A stretch of 64,000 nucleotides of DNA from Glebionis coronaria (GCA_025667525.1 JANFOE010000587.1:248001-312000), one strand, 5' to 3'. Positions 45,801-59,336 are shown, counted from the first letter of the stretch. Notes: generated by a model not told the origin, from the sequence alone. Translations and numbers: made by a program.

Positions 45801-47088
45801 TGACACGGTACAAGAGCAACTCTGGCTCACAAATGCAGCACCACAGCATCCGTTTGACACTGCAACTGAAATGGAGCTGACTCAATTCCTGAACAATCTT
45901 ATCGATTTCTCGGCCTTTCTAAGGTATTCTCATGGGAAACTGACAATGACTCCGGATCTGATCAAAATGGCAGCCGCAAATGTGGACTTCCTTGATACTT
46001 TAAAGATCATCCATAATGAAGCAGAATATCACTTGAATGAGCTTATCAAGGCAATGAGAGCGACGACTACAGGAATTCAGACTCCTGTGTTACGACCTCT
46101 TACACCCACGGTCATTGCCAGTTCTACAACGATCACAATAGAGAACTTTGTTTCTCACAATCTTGAATACCTTGAAAATGGAGCAAAGAAATATGCCACG
46201 TCACTTACTATGCTCAAGGCTGTTAATCTGGAGAATGTTCCATGGATCAAAGATAAAGTACCTGATGCAATATGGAGAAAGAAACTGCTCAAGTTTTATG
46301 ATACCTTTGCTTCTCTTGGCATCTCTCACTGGACTGCAAAGAAAAGGTTAGCTTACAATCATTTCCATCGTCCAAAGAGAGGTTCTTCTATTGTATCAGC
46401 TCACAGAATAAAAAGCATCCAAGGAGCAACCACTCAGACTGTCTTCGGTTATGATTACTTGAATGTAATCGTGTTCAAACGTACCGATGAGAAACAATAC
46501 CGAATTGACGAAAGTGATCTCCAGTACCTTCAACTTGAAGACATCGAAGATCTTTTGTTGTTATTGGCTCAGGAAAAAGTTGACCATCTACCACCTGAGA
46601 TTGTCATCTCAATGTGCTCCAACTTTTGTCAATATGCAAGGAAAATCGTCATTCAAAACCGGGTGGAAGACTTTCAACTTAGAGTAGAAAGCTATCAGAA
46701 ACAGCTAAACTTGCAACGTCCCCATACAACTCCGCTCAGTAACTTTCACAAGAACAAGAAGCCGTACATGGGGACCACGACACCGGAAGCAGGGATATTT
46801 TATCCAAATGAAACTGGAGTCATGCAGTTTATGTGATTCTCCGAACTGCACAAATTCAGCGATGGCACGCTCAAGCATGTTCGAGATGATCTGACGGTTC
46901 TCAATGCCAACCTACCGCTTCCAGCAGTCAAGTACACCTGGACAAGCCAGTGCAAAAAGGGAGCAACATACGCGATCAGGAAGATTGAGGAACTTCTAAG
47001 GAAGCGCCGGTTGCTACGAAGTGTGGAACGATTCGTTGGTGGACGACCATATGGAGCTCACCATAGGTTCACGGAACGAGCCATTTAA
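42830..47088 (+). pseudogene. Extra long frame downstream of pol, unknown function
   Basis: From the ATG at 42830 to the TAA at 47086 one can follow about 1,420 codons, with stops at 43370 (TAG, after AHLL), 44123 (TAA), 45199 (TAA) and 46834 (TGA), and one frame change near 44620. The N-terminal part has EVYMHEFWNTASLTKKTISFQ and IGQPWKALITSIVKCLNGKTRG, followed by FPRFTKLIINHFM. A basic KKRVSKRQS patch, a Thr/Pro/Ser-rich stretch and a very acidic Glu/Asp tract (45202-45420) come next. The C-terminal half has KRLAYNHFH, NRVEDFQLRVESYQKQLNLQ and, last, ELHKFSDGTL and RLLRSVERFVGGR. From memory such sequences recur as plant transposon-associated hypothetical proteins. No enzyme motif, signal peptide or membrane segment is evident, so it does not look like an envelope. 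Confidence 0.75.
45202..45420 (+). repeat. Asp/Glu-coding purine-rich tract within the extra frame
   Basis: GAGGAAGAxGAT-type low-complexity DNA encodes a run of acidic residues with only occasional Lys, Asn or Gly. It directly follows the TAA at 45199. Reverse-frame open stretches here (Ser-rich) are artefacts of the composition. Confidence 0.85.
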
Positions 47089-48058
47089 TTATGGTTCGTC
47101 TTATAACAGGTCAACTCCATATGTCTATAATTGTGAATATGTTAATTTTGTATAATCAGCTTTTGTGGCATGTTGTAGTGTAAAAGTATGATATTTTTCA
47201 AGAATTTCTCTCGAGATTCTAAATCTTTCAAACATATCGTACTCAAGCACTACAACTAACCCTCATTAATTTGAGGGGAACATTAATATGTTCTTTGACC
47301 AACATCTAATTTCATTTTATTACACCAAGACCGGTTAATCCATTAATATCTAAAATATTGATGGTTAACATTTTGGAAAGGGGAGAAAATGGTATTAAGG
47401 AGACTTAATGATTTGTTGGCTAATTAATGAAAAAGGCTTAAAAGATAAACCAACTTAATATGTGTAATGCACATGTTAAGGGGGAGTGTTTTTGATGATA
47501 AAAACACTTAAGGCACAAAAACTTTGATTACAATATCACAAGTGCTTTAAGTGATTTTTCAAGGATTTTTCATGGTGACAATACTTACCCAAAACACACT
47601 TAATTCACGACGGATGTGGTGACAAAAGGGTGGTAGGTATAGGTATTAGTCCAATGATTCATCAGAACCGATGGAATCTTCCTAAGGACAATTCCTTAGA
47701 TAGAATTAGAAGTCCTAGGAAAGATGGAGAATGATTGTGAACGTAGCTGAATGCCGACCAAGTACTTAAGCTAGCACTGGAACAATCACAACAAGGTGCT
47801 AGTGATGACGTATTGGTAAGCATTGAAGGGGTTGAAGAATGAAAAAGAACTGTAAAGATAAAGGGTGTAAAGAAAGAAGCCCTCCTTACAACTTTAGGCA
47901 GAAACTGGGTCAATACATATGCTATTGAGATCATTTGTTAATGATTCTCGATATTGAAGAAAGACATCATGGATCCAATGATGCAATGCACAACCCTCCC
48001 CAGCTAACTCAAATATCTCTCAGAAGGTATTTGTTTTAATCACACGGAGATCAACACG
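47089..48058 (+). other. 3' noncoding region of the copia element, part 1
   Basis: AT-rich with no gene. A polypurine-like TTAAGGGGGAGTGTTTTTGA occurs at about 47475, which looks like the end of an older 3' region although no LTR follows it. The segment continues after the nested element at 58123. Confidence 0.6.
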
Positions 48059-48063
48059 TTATC

Positions 48064-50949
48064 TGTAACACCCCTTTTTGATAAATGGAATGTCACGCGT
48101 AATTATGGCGTGTCATCAAAGCATACAAGGTTAAATGTCTAAAACATTACATGACCATAGGGATAACCGGAATCAAACATCGGTTCCCAAACATGAGCCC
48201 AAAACATAAAGCAAAAGAAATGAATGAAAGACTAAACAAGCATAAGTATATAAAGGCAAAGAGGAAAATAAGTCTCTAGCATCTTCCATCCTATGCACGT
48301 CCTCCAAATGCTCGAGTCTTTCCTAGGGTACCTGCCGTTTTGGGACATGGAAAGGAAAGTAACGGTTGAGCAAAACGCTTAGTGCACGGATATAGACATA
48401 GTATAAATGACTAAAACATAATAAAGACTTAATAGCAGCGGAAATGTATAAGTCCAGGAAAACCTGGAACATGTTCATAAAACTGGTTTTATAGTTTGAA
48501 AAGCCTTATGTTTATCTTATGAAAACTGTTTAATATATTTTACCATTAGCCAATATAGGTCATGAAAATCCACCGTGCATGAATACTTGGAGGGGTGACC
48601 TCATCATGCAAATTAGAGGGGCTGCCTCTAATTTAATATACTGGTTTGGGTAGGAGGGATCAGCTCCTTGTGAAGGATGCAAGGCACACACCCCATTCAC
48701 ACTGAGTAATCTGCTGAAAACATGTAACTAGGATGCACCCATACGCCCCACATGATAAATATAATAATATGGCCAAAAGCTGAAGGGACGCCACGAGCAA
48801 TCACTCCGCCGTGGGGGAGTCATAACACCAGTGCCTCTAGTGTTATGGTTATGGTACCTCCATAACTAGGTGAAACTGGTCATGCATGTATATGGCTATA
48901 GGTATTCTAAATTAAACATAAGCAAATCAAACATATAAACTTATACTACGGGAAAACATTTGGCTGTATACGGGGAATCCTAATAAGGAAAGAATGTCCA
49001 TACTGAAAGGACGGGAATCCATACCTTATGTCCAGTGAACGAAGAAGACGAACGGAAGAGAGTCCTACTTCGGTATCACTAATGCTACATAAATACATAC
49101 GTGTATAAGTATCTTCTTACTAAATACGTAACTGGTTTTATGTCATGTCTTAGCTTGTTTTATACGTTCATGTCATGTTTTACCATTTTAAGCCTTATAC
49201 TGTGTTTATCTTATATTCTGTCTATTCTGATTAAGTATTACTTGTATTTCATGTATTATTATACTTACTGTGTAATAACAAATAACTTTCTAAAAATAGC
49301 AGGTTTCCTAAAATAGAAAATTTCCAAAAATAGAAAGTTACCAAAAATAGAAAGTTTCCAAAAATAGAAAGTTTCCAAAAATAGAAAGTTTCCAAAAATA
49401 GAATTACAGCTTAAAATAGATAAGTTTCTAAAAATAGAAAGTTTTCATAAATAGAATTACTGCTTAAAATAGATAAGTTTCTAAAAATAGAAAGTTTCCA
49501 TAAATAGATTAGCTGCCTTAATTAAATAAAGTTTCTAAAAATAGAAAGTTTCCATAATTAGATATAAGCTGGTTAAATAAGCTAATTATATAAGTTTAAG
49601 TGTTTTCTAATTATTTTTCTAAGTCATAATGATATAAGGTATAGTTTATTAATTATTACATGTAATTTAAATAAACTATAGGTTAAAAGTATTTAATTAA
49701 ATATATCATGTTTTTAATTAAATAAAGTTAAATACTTAGGTTAAAACATGTATTATTAATTATTAATAATATAACCTAAGCCATGTTAATTAATTAATTA
49801 TAGTCATGGTTTTTAATAATTAATTAATTATAAAGTCTAGAAAATAAAATACTTAGGTTAAAAATTCATGATCTAATAATTAAATTATAACCTAAGTCAT
49901 GTTTATTAAATTAATTTTGTCATGCTTTATTAATTTAATTGTTAACATATGATTATTAAAAACATAACCTTAACATAAACAATGAACCGGATCGTGACTA
50001 GAAACCATGAACCGAACCCGTAATCAACACCATACCCCGAACCAAGGTCAGGGTACCCCTTGTTTGCTGCTTCCGTGGGACCCACACCACCATACCGAGA
50101 CCATGAGGTCTCGGTAGTAGTTCATACGCCAAGCCGAGACCCCTTAGGGCTCGGTTTAGGCGTCTGCTAGAACAAACACCCCTAAAAACCCTTGTTTTGA
50201 TTTACCCCATAACCATTTACATGTTTTAATAAATGTTTTTAATTAGTTTTTAAAAACATCATGATTTTATGTGATTCAACAAATCAAACATTAAAGAAAA
50301 AGGTTAAAAAGGTTATACCGAATACGTGAATCAATTAAGGATGAACACACACGAATCCTTGCACAAATTCCAAGATCAAAAATCAACCTAACACCCCTTG
50401 TGGTGTTCTTGAAGGTGGCGGCCAAAGAGGACAAAAAGGAAGAGGTGAAAAAGTTTTAGGGTTTTAATTATTTTCTAGATTTTGTAAAAATGAAACATGA
50501 TTCCTCCTTTTTCTTGTTTAATAAAAATAATGGGCTAGGCCCTTTTTCTTTGCTAATTTCGTGGCATGGGGCCCACCTAAGGGTAACCCGTTCATTTCTC
50601 GAGTCTAAATATTATAGTGTGTTCTCGTGTTCGTGTTTTACGTGTTTTAATTAGTTATCGATCGTGACCTAATATATTTATTCATGTTCGTAATAAATAT
50701 ATATACGTAATTAATATTAGCTCGTGATTAATTTACGTTCATGATTTCATGTTCGCATGTTCGTGATTATAATTATTATTTGAATAATTATTGTGTGTTC
50801 ATACGTAATAAATACTTATCATGTTCTAACACGTACGTAATACTTAAAATTCTTATACGTGAACGTAAACATGCTATAAAAGGAAAGTTTTAATCTAGTA
50901 CGTACGATCTTAAAGGTACTATTCATGGTAAAAGCATGCGGGTTTTACA
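48064..50949 (-). repeat. 3' LTR of gypsy derivative 2
   Basis: 2,886 bp, close match to 55230-58117. It contains the 17-bp array (TTTCCAAAAATAGAAAG on plus, about 49310-49410). Slightly shorter than the copy-1 LTRs and clearly diverged from them, so the two elements represent separate insertions of a family. Confidence 0.92.
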
Positions 50950-53900
50950 ACTCTTCCCCCTAAAAAGAATAATTCGTCCCCGAATTATAGATAACGTAAA
51001 CTGAAAGAGAAACATACCCAGATCAAACTGAGAGGGTATGTAAGATAAATGAACGTGCAGGTGACCTGGCAGAAAGAACGCGGAACGTGACATGTCTTTA
51101 AAGGACATGGAACGTGACGTGACTGAAAGGACATATCTAATTGATAAGAGAAAAATGGATAAAAGTCCGGATGAACTTGTCCGTTTCCAAGTGGTTTCCC
51201 TCTTGGAACGGTTCCTTTACAAATCTTGACACAAATGATAAATCTTGGTCCTCATGACCTTGACTTGAAATACGAAGAAGTTTTTGGTTATCAACTTACG
51301 GTAGATCCCCTAAATTTGATCGAGGGAATAAGAATTAACGTGTAAGGGCAACTAAAACGTTATCGTGCAAAACACTTCTAACTTAACTGATAATTAGCAA
51401 CGATGCGCGAGACATAAGGAAACGTAGTACGTGAAAAATTTTGAATGTAATACGTGAAAATTTTTGAACGTGATACGTGGAGTTGTAATGAGTGTAATAT
51501 GAGTAAACATATCATGATCCATGATACGTGTAACATATCTTGATCATGATATGAGGAACGTGGAATGTACATGACATGTGAAACATATCGTGAACATAGA
51601 ATATAATGGCGGTAACGCCAAATGCTACAAGGTGAGACATAGAATATGACGAGAAACGGCTATCTAAGGATAGGGAATTATACTACACTTGGGTCTGGTC
51701 TCTTGAGTTCTTGCAAAACTTCCTAGAATGAGAAAATGAACGTAAAATCGTAAGCCGAGATGCCATCATGAACGTGAATACTGTCATGAACGCGAGCGCG
51801 AAAGCAAGTCGTGAACTTTGAATAAGGACGTGAAGTAAATAAGGAGCACAATTATGAATATTTGTCTGACCCGATAACTGAGGGATTGCTAAGTGCGGAT
51901 GAGCCTTGGCTGGAACATGTCCGATCAATCTGTTGATTCTGAAATCCTTGCGGATGTAAGGATTCTGCAGACTTGATCAAACTGTTCGCAATAACCCAGA
52001 TAGCATCATGCTTCTTCTGAGTTTGCGTTAATCTGGTAACCAAAATCCGTGGAGATCTTGTCCCATTTCAATTCACAATTTCAGATGATGAAAACATCCC
52101 AGTCCGTTGGTGTCCTATCTTAACCTGTTGGTATGTCAGGTACTTAGATATGAACGTAACTGTATCTTGCTTCGTAGAACTTGATACATAGGAGTTTGCG
52201 AAACTCTGAGTCTCTGAATCTAGACTTCTCCTAGCGTAGGATTTTCTAGAACACCTAATGTAGTGTAGGGTTCTCACCTTTATGCATAAGCTGAGTCATG
52301 GTAAGATTAACCATGAGAATACACGTGATTCAGCGTGTCACTGTAATCAGCCACAATTTAGAATGGAAAATTTCAGGGTGAAATTTCTCTTGTCATAGAA
52401 TTTGCAACATAGTACATATATGGTCTTCCTGCTCTTCCCTAGACTTAGAGAAAATTAAGTTATTCTTAAAGAATACACTGATGAATTTGCTCATGAGTTC
52501 ATGGAAACTCATTATTATAATGTTGCTGGAGCATTTGATGAGACTAAATTAAAATCATTAATCTAGCATGACTGAGTCGTGAACGAATAGCAGTCATGGA
52601 CATGTCCTGCTCTTTCACTCGTCACTGTTGGCAGCATGATCATGATTTCAATCTTGGAGAAGTGATTAACACTATAAGGTCGATTGGACATGTTGTCAAT
52701 ACGTGGAGGAGAATAACGGTCATGAATGGTGATTTGTTTAAGTCGACGGTAGTCGACACATAATCTCATGGTACCGTCCTTATCCTTTTAGGTTCTTCTG
52801 AAATGGATGAGAAGATTTTGGAATACTCGTCTGGTTATGTGTAAAAGGAAATTCGGTGGTCAAGTCTTACTGTCAGCTAGAAAATTTTAGCGACCATGGC
52901 TAACAACGCACATGCTTGTAAGCATAGATAATTTGTACAGATTTTCCTGATGGAAAAACAAGCTGAATGTATTCAGGAGCCTGAACATTACTGTACATAA
53001 TTATGAGTCGTAGCATGGTGTGCTGTTCATAGTCCATAATTAGGATAAAATTCATCTCGTGTCTGTCTGACGAAATGCGTTAGCAGCTTGGATCTCATCA
53101 TTAAGCTGAAGGAAAACCTTCGTATACGTGGGAATACGAAAGGCGTCCTTCATGGTCATGAATAAATGAACTATGGTGAAAGAAATGAAAGTGACATCGG
53201 CAACGTGACAGTTCTCACTGATGCGCCAATAATGGTATTGAAGTTCTTGTGGCCTGATTAATACATGGCACAACAAAATGGATATACCCTTGGAGGGTAC
53301 CCTGAATTTCTTAGAAATGTTCCATAGTTGGACGTGAGTCATGTGTCTTGACTAGTGTCTTGGAACTATAAGCATGACATATGTCTTGACTGGTGTCTTG
53401 ACATGTGTCTTCAGAAAGTATACGTGAGACATGTGTCTTGACTGATGTCTTGACATATGTCTTCAGAAAGTATACGTGAGACATGTGTCTTGACTGATGT
53501 CTTGACATGTGTCTTCAGAAAGTATACGTGAGACATGTGTCTTGACTGATGTCTTGACGTGTGTCTCGAGACGTAAAACAATAGAACTACAATATTAGGT
53601 TATTATGCCAGACTTGGCGGATCGGTTGGACTACTGATCCTTTGTATGTCTGATCACGTCCGCGGCCGGAGCCTCGGTTGCAATTTCTAGGATAGTTCTG
53701 TCATAGTAGTGGTTACTATCGTCCTGTCTGTCAGTTCCATGATGGTCATTCTCATGACCGTGATTCATGTAACTATTCAGCTGAGTGGCCGGCTGGTACC
53801 GGTTTGCACTCATATGGCTGAAATGACAGCCGAATGACGTGTGACATGTAACTAAGAATTTGGGACAATGATTGATGAAAATCGTCTAATGATGAAGCAT

Positions 53901-55229
53901 CTTCTCGTCCGATCGCTTTGATCTAACGCCTTTTTCTTCGTCTTGTAAGATCTCCAGGTTGTGAACAACATCAGCATCTCGTAGCGTCTCCAACATCAGC
54001 AACATTAACCCTAGTAACATCTCCAAGCTATGAGCGGCATCAGCCATCTTGTAGAATATCAGCAAGTGGACATATGCCTGAGATGATCCGGAATCGACTA
54101 GCGAATACTCGTAAAGCATTGCAAGTGAAATACACATGGATTAAGGTATGTGTAATACACATGAAATACGGTGCAATGGGGCACACATGGAATGCATATG
54201 AAATGATCGGTATTGTCATGATTTAAGGAAAGTATATCGGTTAAACGGTTAGGAAATCCATCATGATAACCTGGCAATGCCAGTATATACCTCATTCTGG
54301 TTGCATAGAGAAACGTTAAAGTGTGGTTACACAAAATTCAAGATGATTTGCCTGAAAGCATGATCAATGAAAACCAACCATGACTGTCATGAAAGCAGAA
54401 TTCAATGAAATCCAACAATGTCTTGCATGAAGGCATAATAACAAAAGAGGCGTAACACGTAATCCACATGAAGCCGGAATTATCATGAATAAACATGAAA
54501 CGATTTAACATGAAGGAGTGTATAACATAATCAGCATGAAACTGAGTTTAACCATGACAGTATGAAAACATACTTGACATAAAAACATAGTAACTTATGA
54601 GGGGACATACAAAAATTTTATGCCAATAAATCATGAGAAAAAATTTATGCATGAAAAACAGTGCATGAATGCGTAATGTAGTTTATAAAAACCTTTATAT
54701 GTGCGAGGGGATGCCTATGGGTCGGTCCCAAAACAAAAGACATGGCGAGGGGACGCCTATGGGTCGGTCCCAAAGTTAAAAGTTTCGGTAAAAGCACATG
54801 CGACTAAATAGGGCCAGTCCTGTACCAACCATTACTTAGTCATAATCCCTGCAACAATGATACATGAAACATAAATAAATGAAACCCATCTGTCAAAACT
54901 TATCAGAAAAATTTTTATGTGACTAATTATGAACTATTGGGGTTCAGTCCACAAAGCCACAGTTCCCGAGGAACATTATGCATGAAACAATGACACATAA
55001 CTAAATATGAATGACGGTTGTCCATACATATAAGTAAAACAATATCGATGAAAACATCAAGGTTAAAACCTCAAGGTGCTGAAAACGTCATGGTTAAAAC
55101 AACAATGCGTTGAAAACATCAATACATGGAATAACAAACGCTGTCTTAGGAAGCTCCTGGTGACTACCCACTAGTCACAGGTCGAGTTTTAGAGCCTACA
55201 GGTCGAGGCCTTGGCTCTGATACCATAAT
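50950..55229 (-). other. Degenerate internal region of gypsy derivative 2
   Basis: No intact frame. Homologous throughout to 26056-30384 on the opposite strand: the 52-bp array is at about 53376-53565, the duplicated GGGACCGACCCATAGGCG words (as reverse complements) are near 54710-54775, and the reverse transcriptase fragment is at 52563-52769. Confidence 0.85.
52563..52769 (-). pseudogene. Reverse transcriptase fragment (gypsy), copy 2
   Basis: Reads MRLCVDYRRLKQITIHDRYS, then PPRIDNM and VNHFSKIEIM, without the internal stop found in copy 1, then loses homology before any YxDD motif. It is the best surviving piece of coding sequence in this family. The break point relative to reverse transcriptase is the same as in copy 1, so the deletion predates both insertions. 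Confidence 0.75.
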
Positions 55230-58117
55230 TGTAACACCCCATTTTGATAAATGGAATGTCACGCGTAATTATGGCGTGTCATCAAAGCATACAAGGTTAA
55301 ATGTCTAAAACATTACATGACCATAGGGATAACCGGAATCAAACATCGGTTCCCAAGCATGAGCCCAAAACATAAAAAAGCAAAAGAAATGAATGAAAGA
55401 CTAAACAAGCATAAGTATATGAAGGCAAAGAGGAAAAGAAGTCTCTAGCAACTTCCATCCTATGCACGTCCTCCAAATGCTCGAGTCTTTCCTAGGGTAC
55501 CTGTCGTTTTGGGACATGGAAAGGAAAGTAACGACTGAGCAAAACGCTCAGTGCACGGATATAGACATAGTATAAATGACTAAAACATAATAAAGACTTA
55601 ATAGCAGCGGAAATGTATAAGTCCTGGAAAACCTGGAACATCTTCATAAAACTAGTTTTATAGTTTGAAAAGCCTTATGTTTATCTTATGAAAACTGCTT
55701 AACATATTTTACCATTAGCCAATATAGGTCATGAAAATCCACCGTGCATGAATACTTGGAGGGGTGACCTCATCATGCAAATTAGAGGGGCTGCCTCTAA
55801 TTTAATATACTGGTTTGGGTAGGAGGGATCATCTCCTTGTGAAGGATGCAGGGCACACACCTCATTCACACTGAGTAATCTGCTGAAAACATGTAAATAG
55901 GATGCACCCATACGCCCCCACATGATAAATATAATAATATGGCCAAAAGCTGAAGGAACGCCACGAGCAATCACTCCGCCGTAGGGGAGTCATAACACCA
56001 GTGCCTCTAGTGTTATGTTTATGGTACCTCCATAACTAGGTGAAACTGGTCATGTATGTATATGGCTATAGGTATTCTAAATTAAACATAAGCAAATCAA
56101 ACATATAAACTTATACTACGGGAAAACATTTGGCTGCATACGGGGAATCCTAATAAGGAAAGAATGTCCATACTGAAATGACGGGAATCCGTACCTTATG
56201 TCCAGTGAGCGAAGAAGACGAACGGGAGAGAGTCCTACTTCGGTATCACTAATGCTACATAAATACATACGTGTATAAGTATCTGCTTACTGAATACGTA
56301 ACTGGTTTTATGTCATGTCTTAGCTTGTTTTATACGTTCATGTCATGTTTTACTATTTTAAACCTTATACTGTGTTTATCTTATATTTTGTCTATTCTGA
56401 TTAAGTATTACTTGTATTTCATGTATTATTATACTTACTGTGTAATAACAAGTAACTTTCTAAAAATAACAGGTTTCCTAAAATAGAAGGTTTCCAAAAA
56501 TAGAAAGTTATCAAAAACAGAAAGTTTCCAAAAATAGAAAGTTTCCAAAAATAGAAAGTTTCCAAAAATAGACTTACTGCTTAAAATAGATAAGTTTCTA
56601 AAATAGATAGTTTCCATAAATAGAATTACTGCTTAAAATAGATAAGTTTCTAAAAATAGAAAGTTTCCATAAATAGATTACTTGCCTTAATTAAATAAGT
56701 TTCTAAAAATAGAAAGTTTCCATAATTAGATATAAGCTGGTTAAATAAGCTAATTATATAAGCTTAAGTGTTTTCTGATTATTTTTCTAAATCATAATGA
56801 TATAAGGTATAGTTTATTAATTATTACATATAATTTAAATAAACTATAGGTTAAAAGTATTTAATTAAATATATCATGTTTTTAGTTAAATAAAGTTAAA
56901 TACTTAGGTTAAAACATGTATTATTAATTATTAATAATATAACCTAAGTCATGTTAACTAATTAATTATAGTCATGGTTTTTAATAATTACTTAATTATA
57001 AAGTCTAGAAAATAAAATACTTAGGTTAAAAATTCATGATCTAATAATTAAATTATAACCGAAGTCATGTTTATTAAATTAATTATGTCATGCTTTATTA
57101 ATTTAATTGTTAACATATGATTATTAAAAACATAACCTTAACGTAAACAATGAACCGGATCGTGACTAGAAACCATGAACCGGACCCGTAATCAACACCA
57201 TACCCCGAACCAAGGTCGGGGTACCCCTTGTTTGCTGCTGCCGTGGGACCCACACCACCATACCGAGACCATGAGGTCTCGGTAGTGGTTCATACGCCAA
57301 GCCGAGACCCCTTAGGGCTCGGTTTAGGCGTTGGCTAGAACAAACACCCCTAAAAACGCTTGTTTTGATTTATCCCATAACCAATTACATGTTTTAATAA
57401 ATGTTTTTAATTAGTTTTTAAAAACATCATGATTTTATGTGATTCAACAAATCAAACATAAAAGAAAAAGGTTAAAAAGGTTATACCGAATACGTGAATC
57501 AATTAAGGATGAACACACACGAATCCTTGCACAAATTCCAAGATCAAAAATCAACCTAACACCCCTTGTGGTGTTCTTGAAGGTGGCGGCCAAAGAGGAC
57601 AAAAAGGAAGAAGAGGAAAAGTTTTAGGGTTTTAATTATTTTCTAGATTTTGTAAAAATGAAACATAATTCCTCCTTTTTCTTGTTTGATAAAAATAATG
57701 GGCTAGGCCCTTTTTCTTTGCTAATTTCGTGGCATGGGGCCCACCTAAGGGTAACCCGTATATTTCTCGAGTCTAAATATTATAGTGTGTTCTCGTGTTC
57801 GTGTTTTACGTGTTTTAGTTAGTTATCGATCGTGACCTAATATATTTATTCGTGTTCGTAATAAATATATATACGTAATTAATATTAGCTCGTGATTAAT
57901 TTACGTTCATGATTTCATGATCGCATGTTCGTGATTATAATTATTATTTGAATAATTATTGTGTGTTCATACGTAATAAATACTTATCGTGTTCTAACAC
58001 GTACGTAATACTTAAAATTCTTATACGTGAACGTAAACATGCTATAAAAGAAAAGTTTTAATCTAGTTCGTACGATCTTAAAGGTACTATTCATGGTAAA
58101 AGCATGCAGGTTTTACA
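55230..58117 (-). repeat. 5' LTR of gypsy derivative 2
   Basis: 2,888 bp, beginning on minus TGTAAAACCTGCATGC and ending GGGGTGTTACA. Adjacent on its internal side to the primer site at 55213-55225, and outside it to the TTATC duplication. Confidence 0.92.
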
Positions 58118-58122
58118 TTATC

Positions 58123-59336
58123 TATTGGTTTATTCACTCCGAATAGACTGATATTGAATAGGTGGCACTCCTCTCCAGCCATCACTCACTAAATCAAAAC
58201 ACACTATCGAGTCTAGAGCCACGAGATCATCAAAAGTCTCATTAGGACACTTTCCATTTATTCCTTGCTTCTTCACACACTATGAAAAGTAAGAGATCTT
58301 TATGAGTCCTACGCAGTATTCTTGTAATATTGCCAGAACATCCGAGTGATACGCAAGTATTACAATGAAGATGGAAATCCTGCTTGAGCCAACATCAAAC
58401 AAGCTCATGGTAGGTGACACGTGCGGTTCTTTAAGAACCAATCTTGTGAAAACTGGAAAGAAACAGTAGTTTAATTCTTAATTGAACTTAAACTCGTTCC
58501 AGGCCTCTACGCATTATCGTATGATCTTGCCAGAACACTCAGAGTGACACTCTTTAGTGTTCACAGTGACGAGTGGAAATCCTTCTAGTGTTAACATCAA
58601 ACAGCACTTGGTAGGTGACAAGCAAGATTCTATTTGAATTAAGTTTGTGACAACTGGAAAGCAACGATGGTGAATATCTTAATTGAAATTCACTTGTTCC
58701 AGGTTTCATGAATTGACGACTTCAATCATAAGGATTTTTATTCCAAATGATTCACTCTTTATGTTCGCAGTCAGCTTTGGACGGTCGAATAAAGGGAACG
58801 GGTTTACCTGCGTAATCCTGTCAGGAAGTTACTTAACTGAAACTATCCGTCATGGGTACGATATCTAATATCGTCCAACGGTCTTCACCGACGGGAGGTA
58901 AAATGCTACCGAACTAGAATAAAATGTCAAAGCCATTTTATTCATGTCTTATTATGTTGCTGCATTCGAAGACGGTGGCGTTGCGGTGTACCTGTTGAAG
59001 ACGTCCTCACATGCTTATTCCTTCTGCATCAAATACTTCTGTAAATTCAAGAAAGTTCGACCTAAAAGTCTTCCGCTGTATCGACTCTGAAACTTTCAAG
59101 AATTCAACAAAGGATAAGTGTGTGGGACAAGAAGTCACGAAGAGGCGAACATCACAAGAAGATAAAGACTGCACGTGAAAGGCCAAAAGAACGTGTTCCA
59201 AGCAAAAGGCTGATATTATTCAACACATATTCACAAAAAGAAGAAAAAGAAAGAAAGAAAGAGAAAGTGGACTACGAGCTCAAGAACAAGATCTAACATG
59301 CTAGATTAGGACCTTGTAAATTTGGAGTGACCTCCC
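58123..59336 (+). other. 3' noncoding region of the copia element, part 2
   Basis: No conserved frame. Two adjacent similar units of about 200 bp are annotated separately. A purine run (AAAGAAGAAAAAGAAAGAAA) lies at about 59235-59268. The segment ends with the polypurine tract before the 3' LTR. Confidence 0.7.
58307..58703 (+). repeat. Two imperfect tandem units of about 200 bp
   Basis: Unit 1 (58307-58503) and unit 2 (58504-58703) share, in order, CCTACGCA/CCTCTACGCA, TTGCCAGAACA, TGGAAATCCT, AACATCAAAC, TGGTAGGTGACA, AACTGGAAAG and the closing GTTCCAGG. Divergence is considerable, so the duplication is old. Confidence 0.8.

Larger units (their letters stand above)
48064..58117 (-). mobile_element. 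Long-LTR gypsy derivative 2, minus strand, nested in copia 3' region
   Basis: Same family as the element at 23101-33355 but inverted. The LTRs are 48064-50949 and 55230-58117, each beginning TGTAACACCCC on plus. The duplication TTATC is perfect (48059-48063 and 58118-58122). The polypurine tract (CTCTTCCCCCTAAAAAG on plus) at 50951 and primer site (GGCTCTGATACCA, 55213-55225) are placed as expected for a minus-strand element. The internal part lacks intact genes and has the same reverse transcriptase fragment and 52-bp array as copy 1. Confidence 0.92.

Noticed and set aside
42830..47088. Envelope-like gene making the copia element an endogenous retrovirus
   Set aside because: No signal peptide, no hydrophobic fusion or membrane segment and no glycoprotein-like Cys pattern could be seen in the frame.
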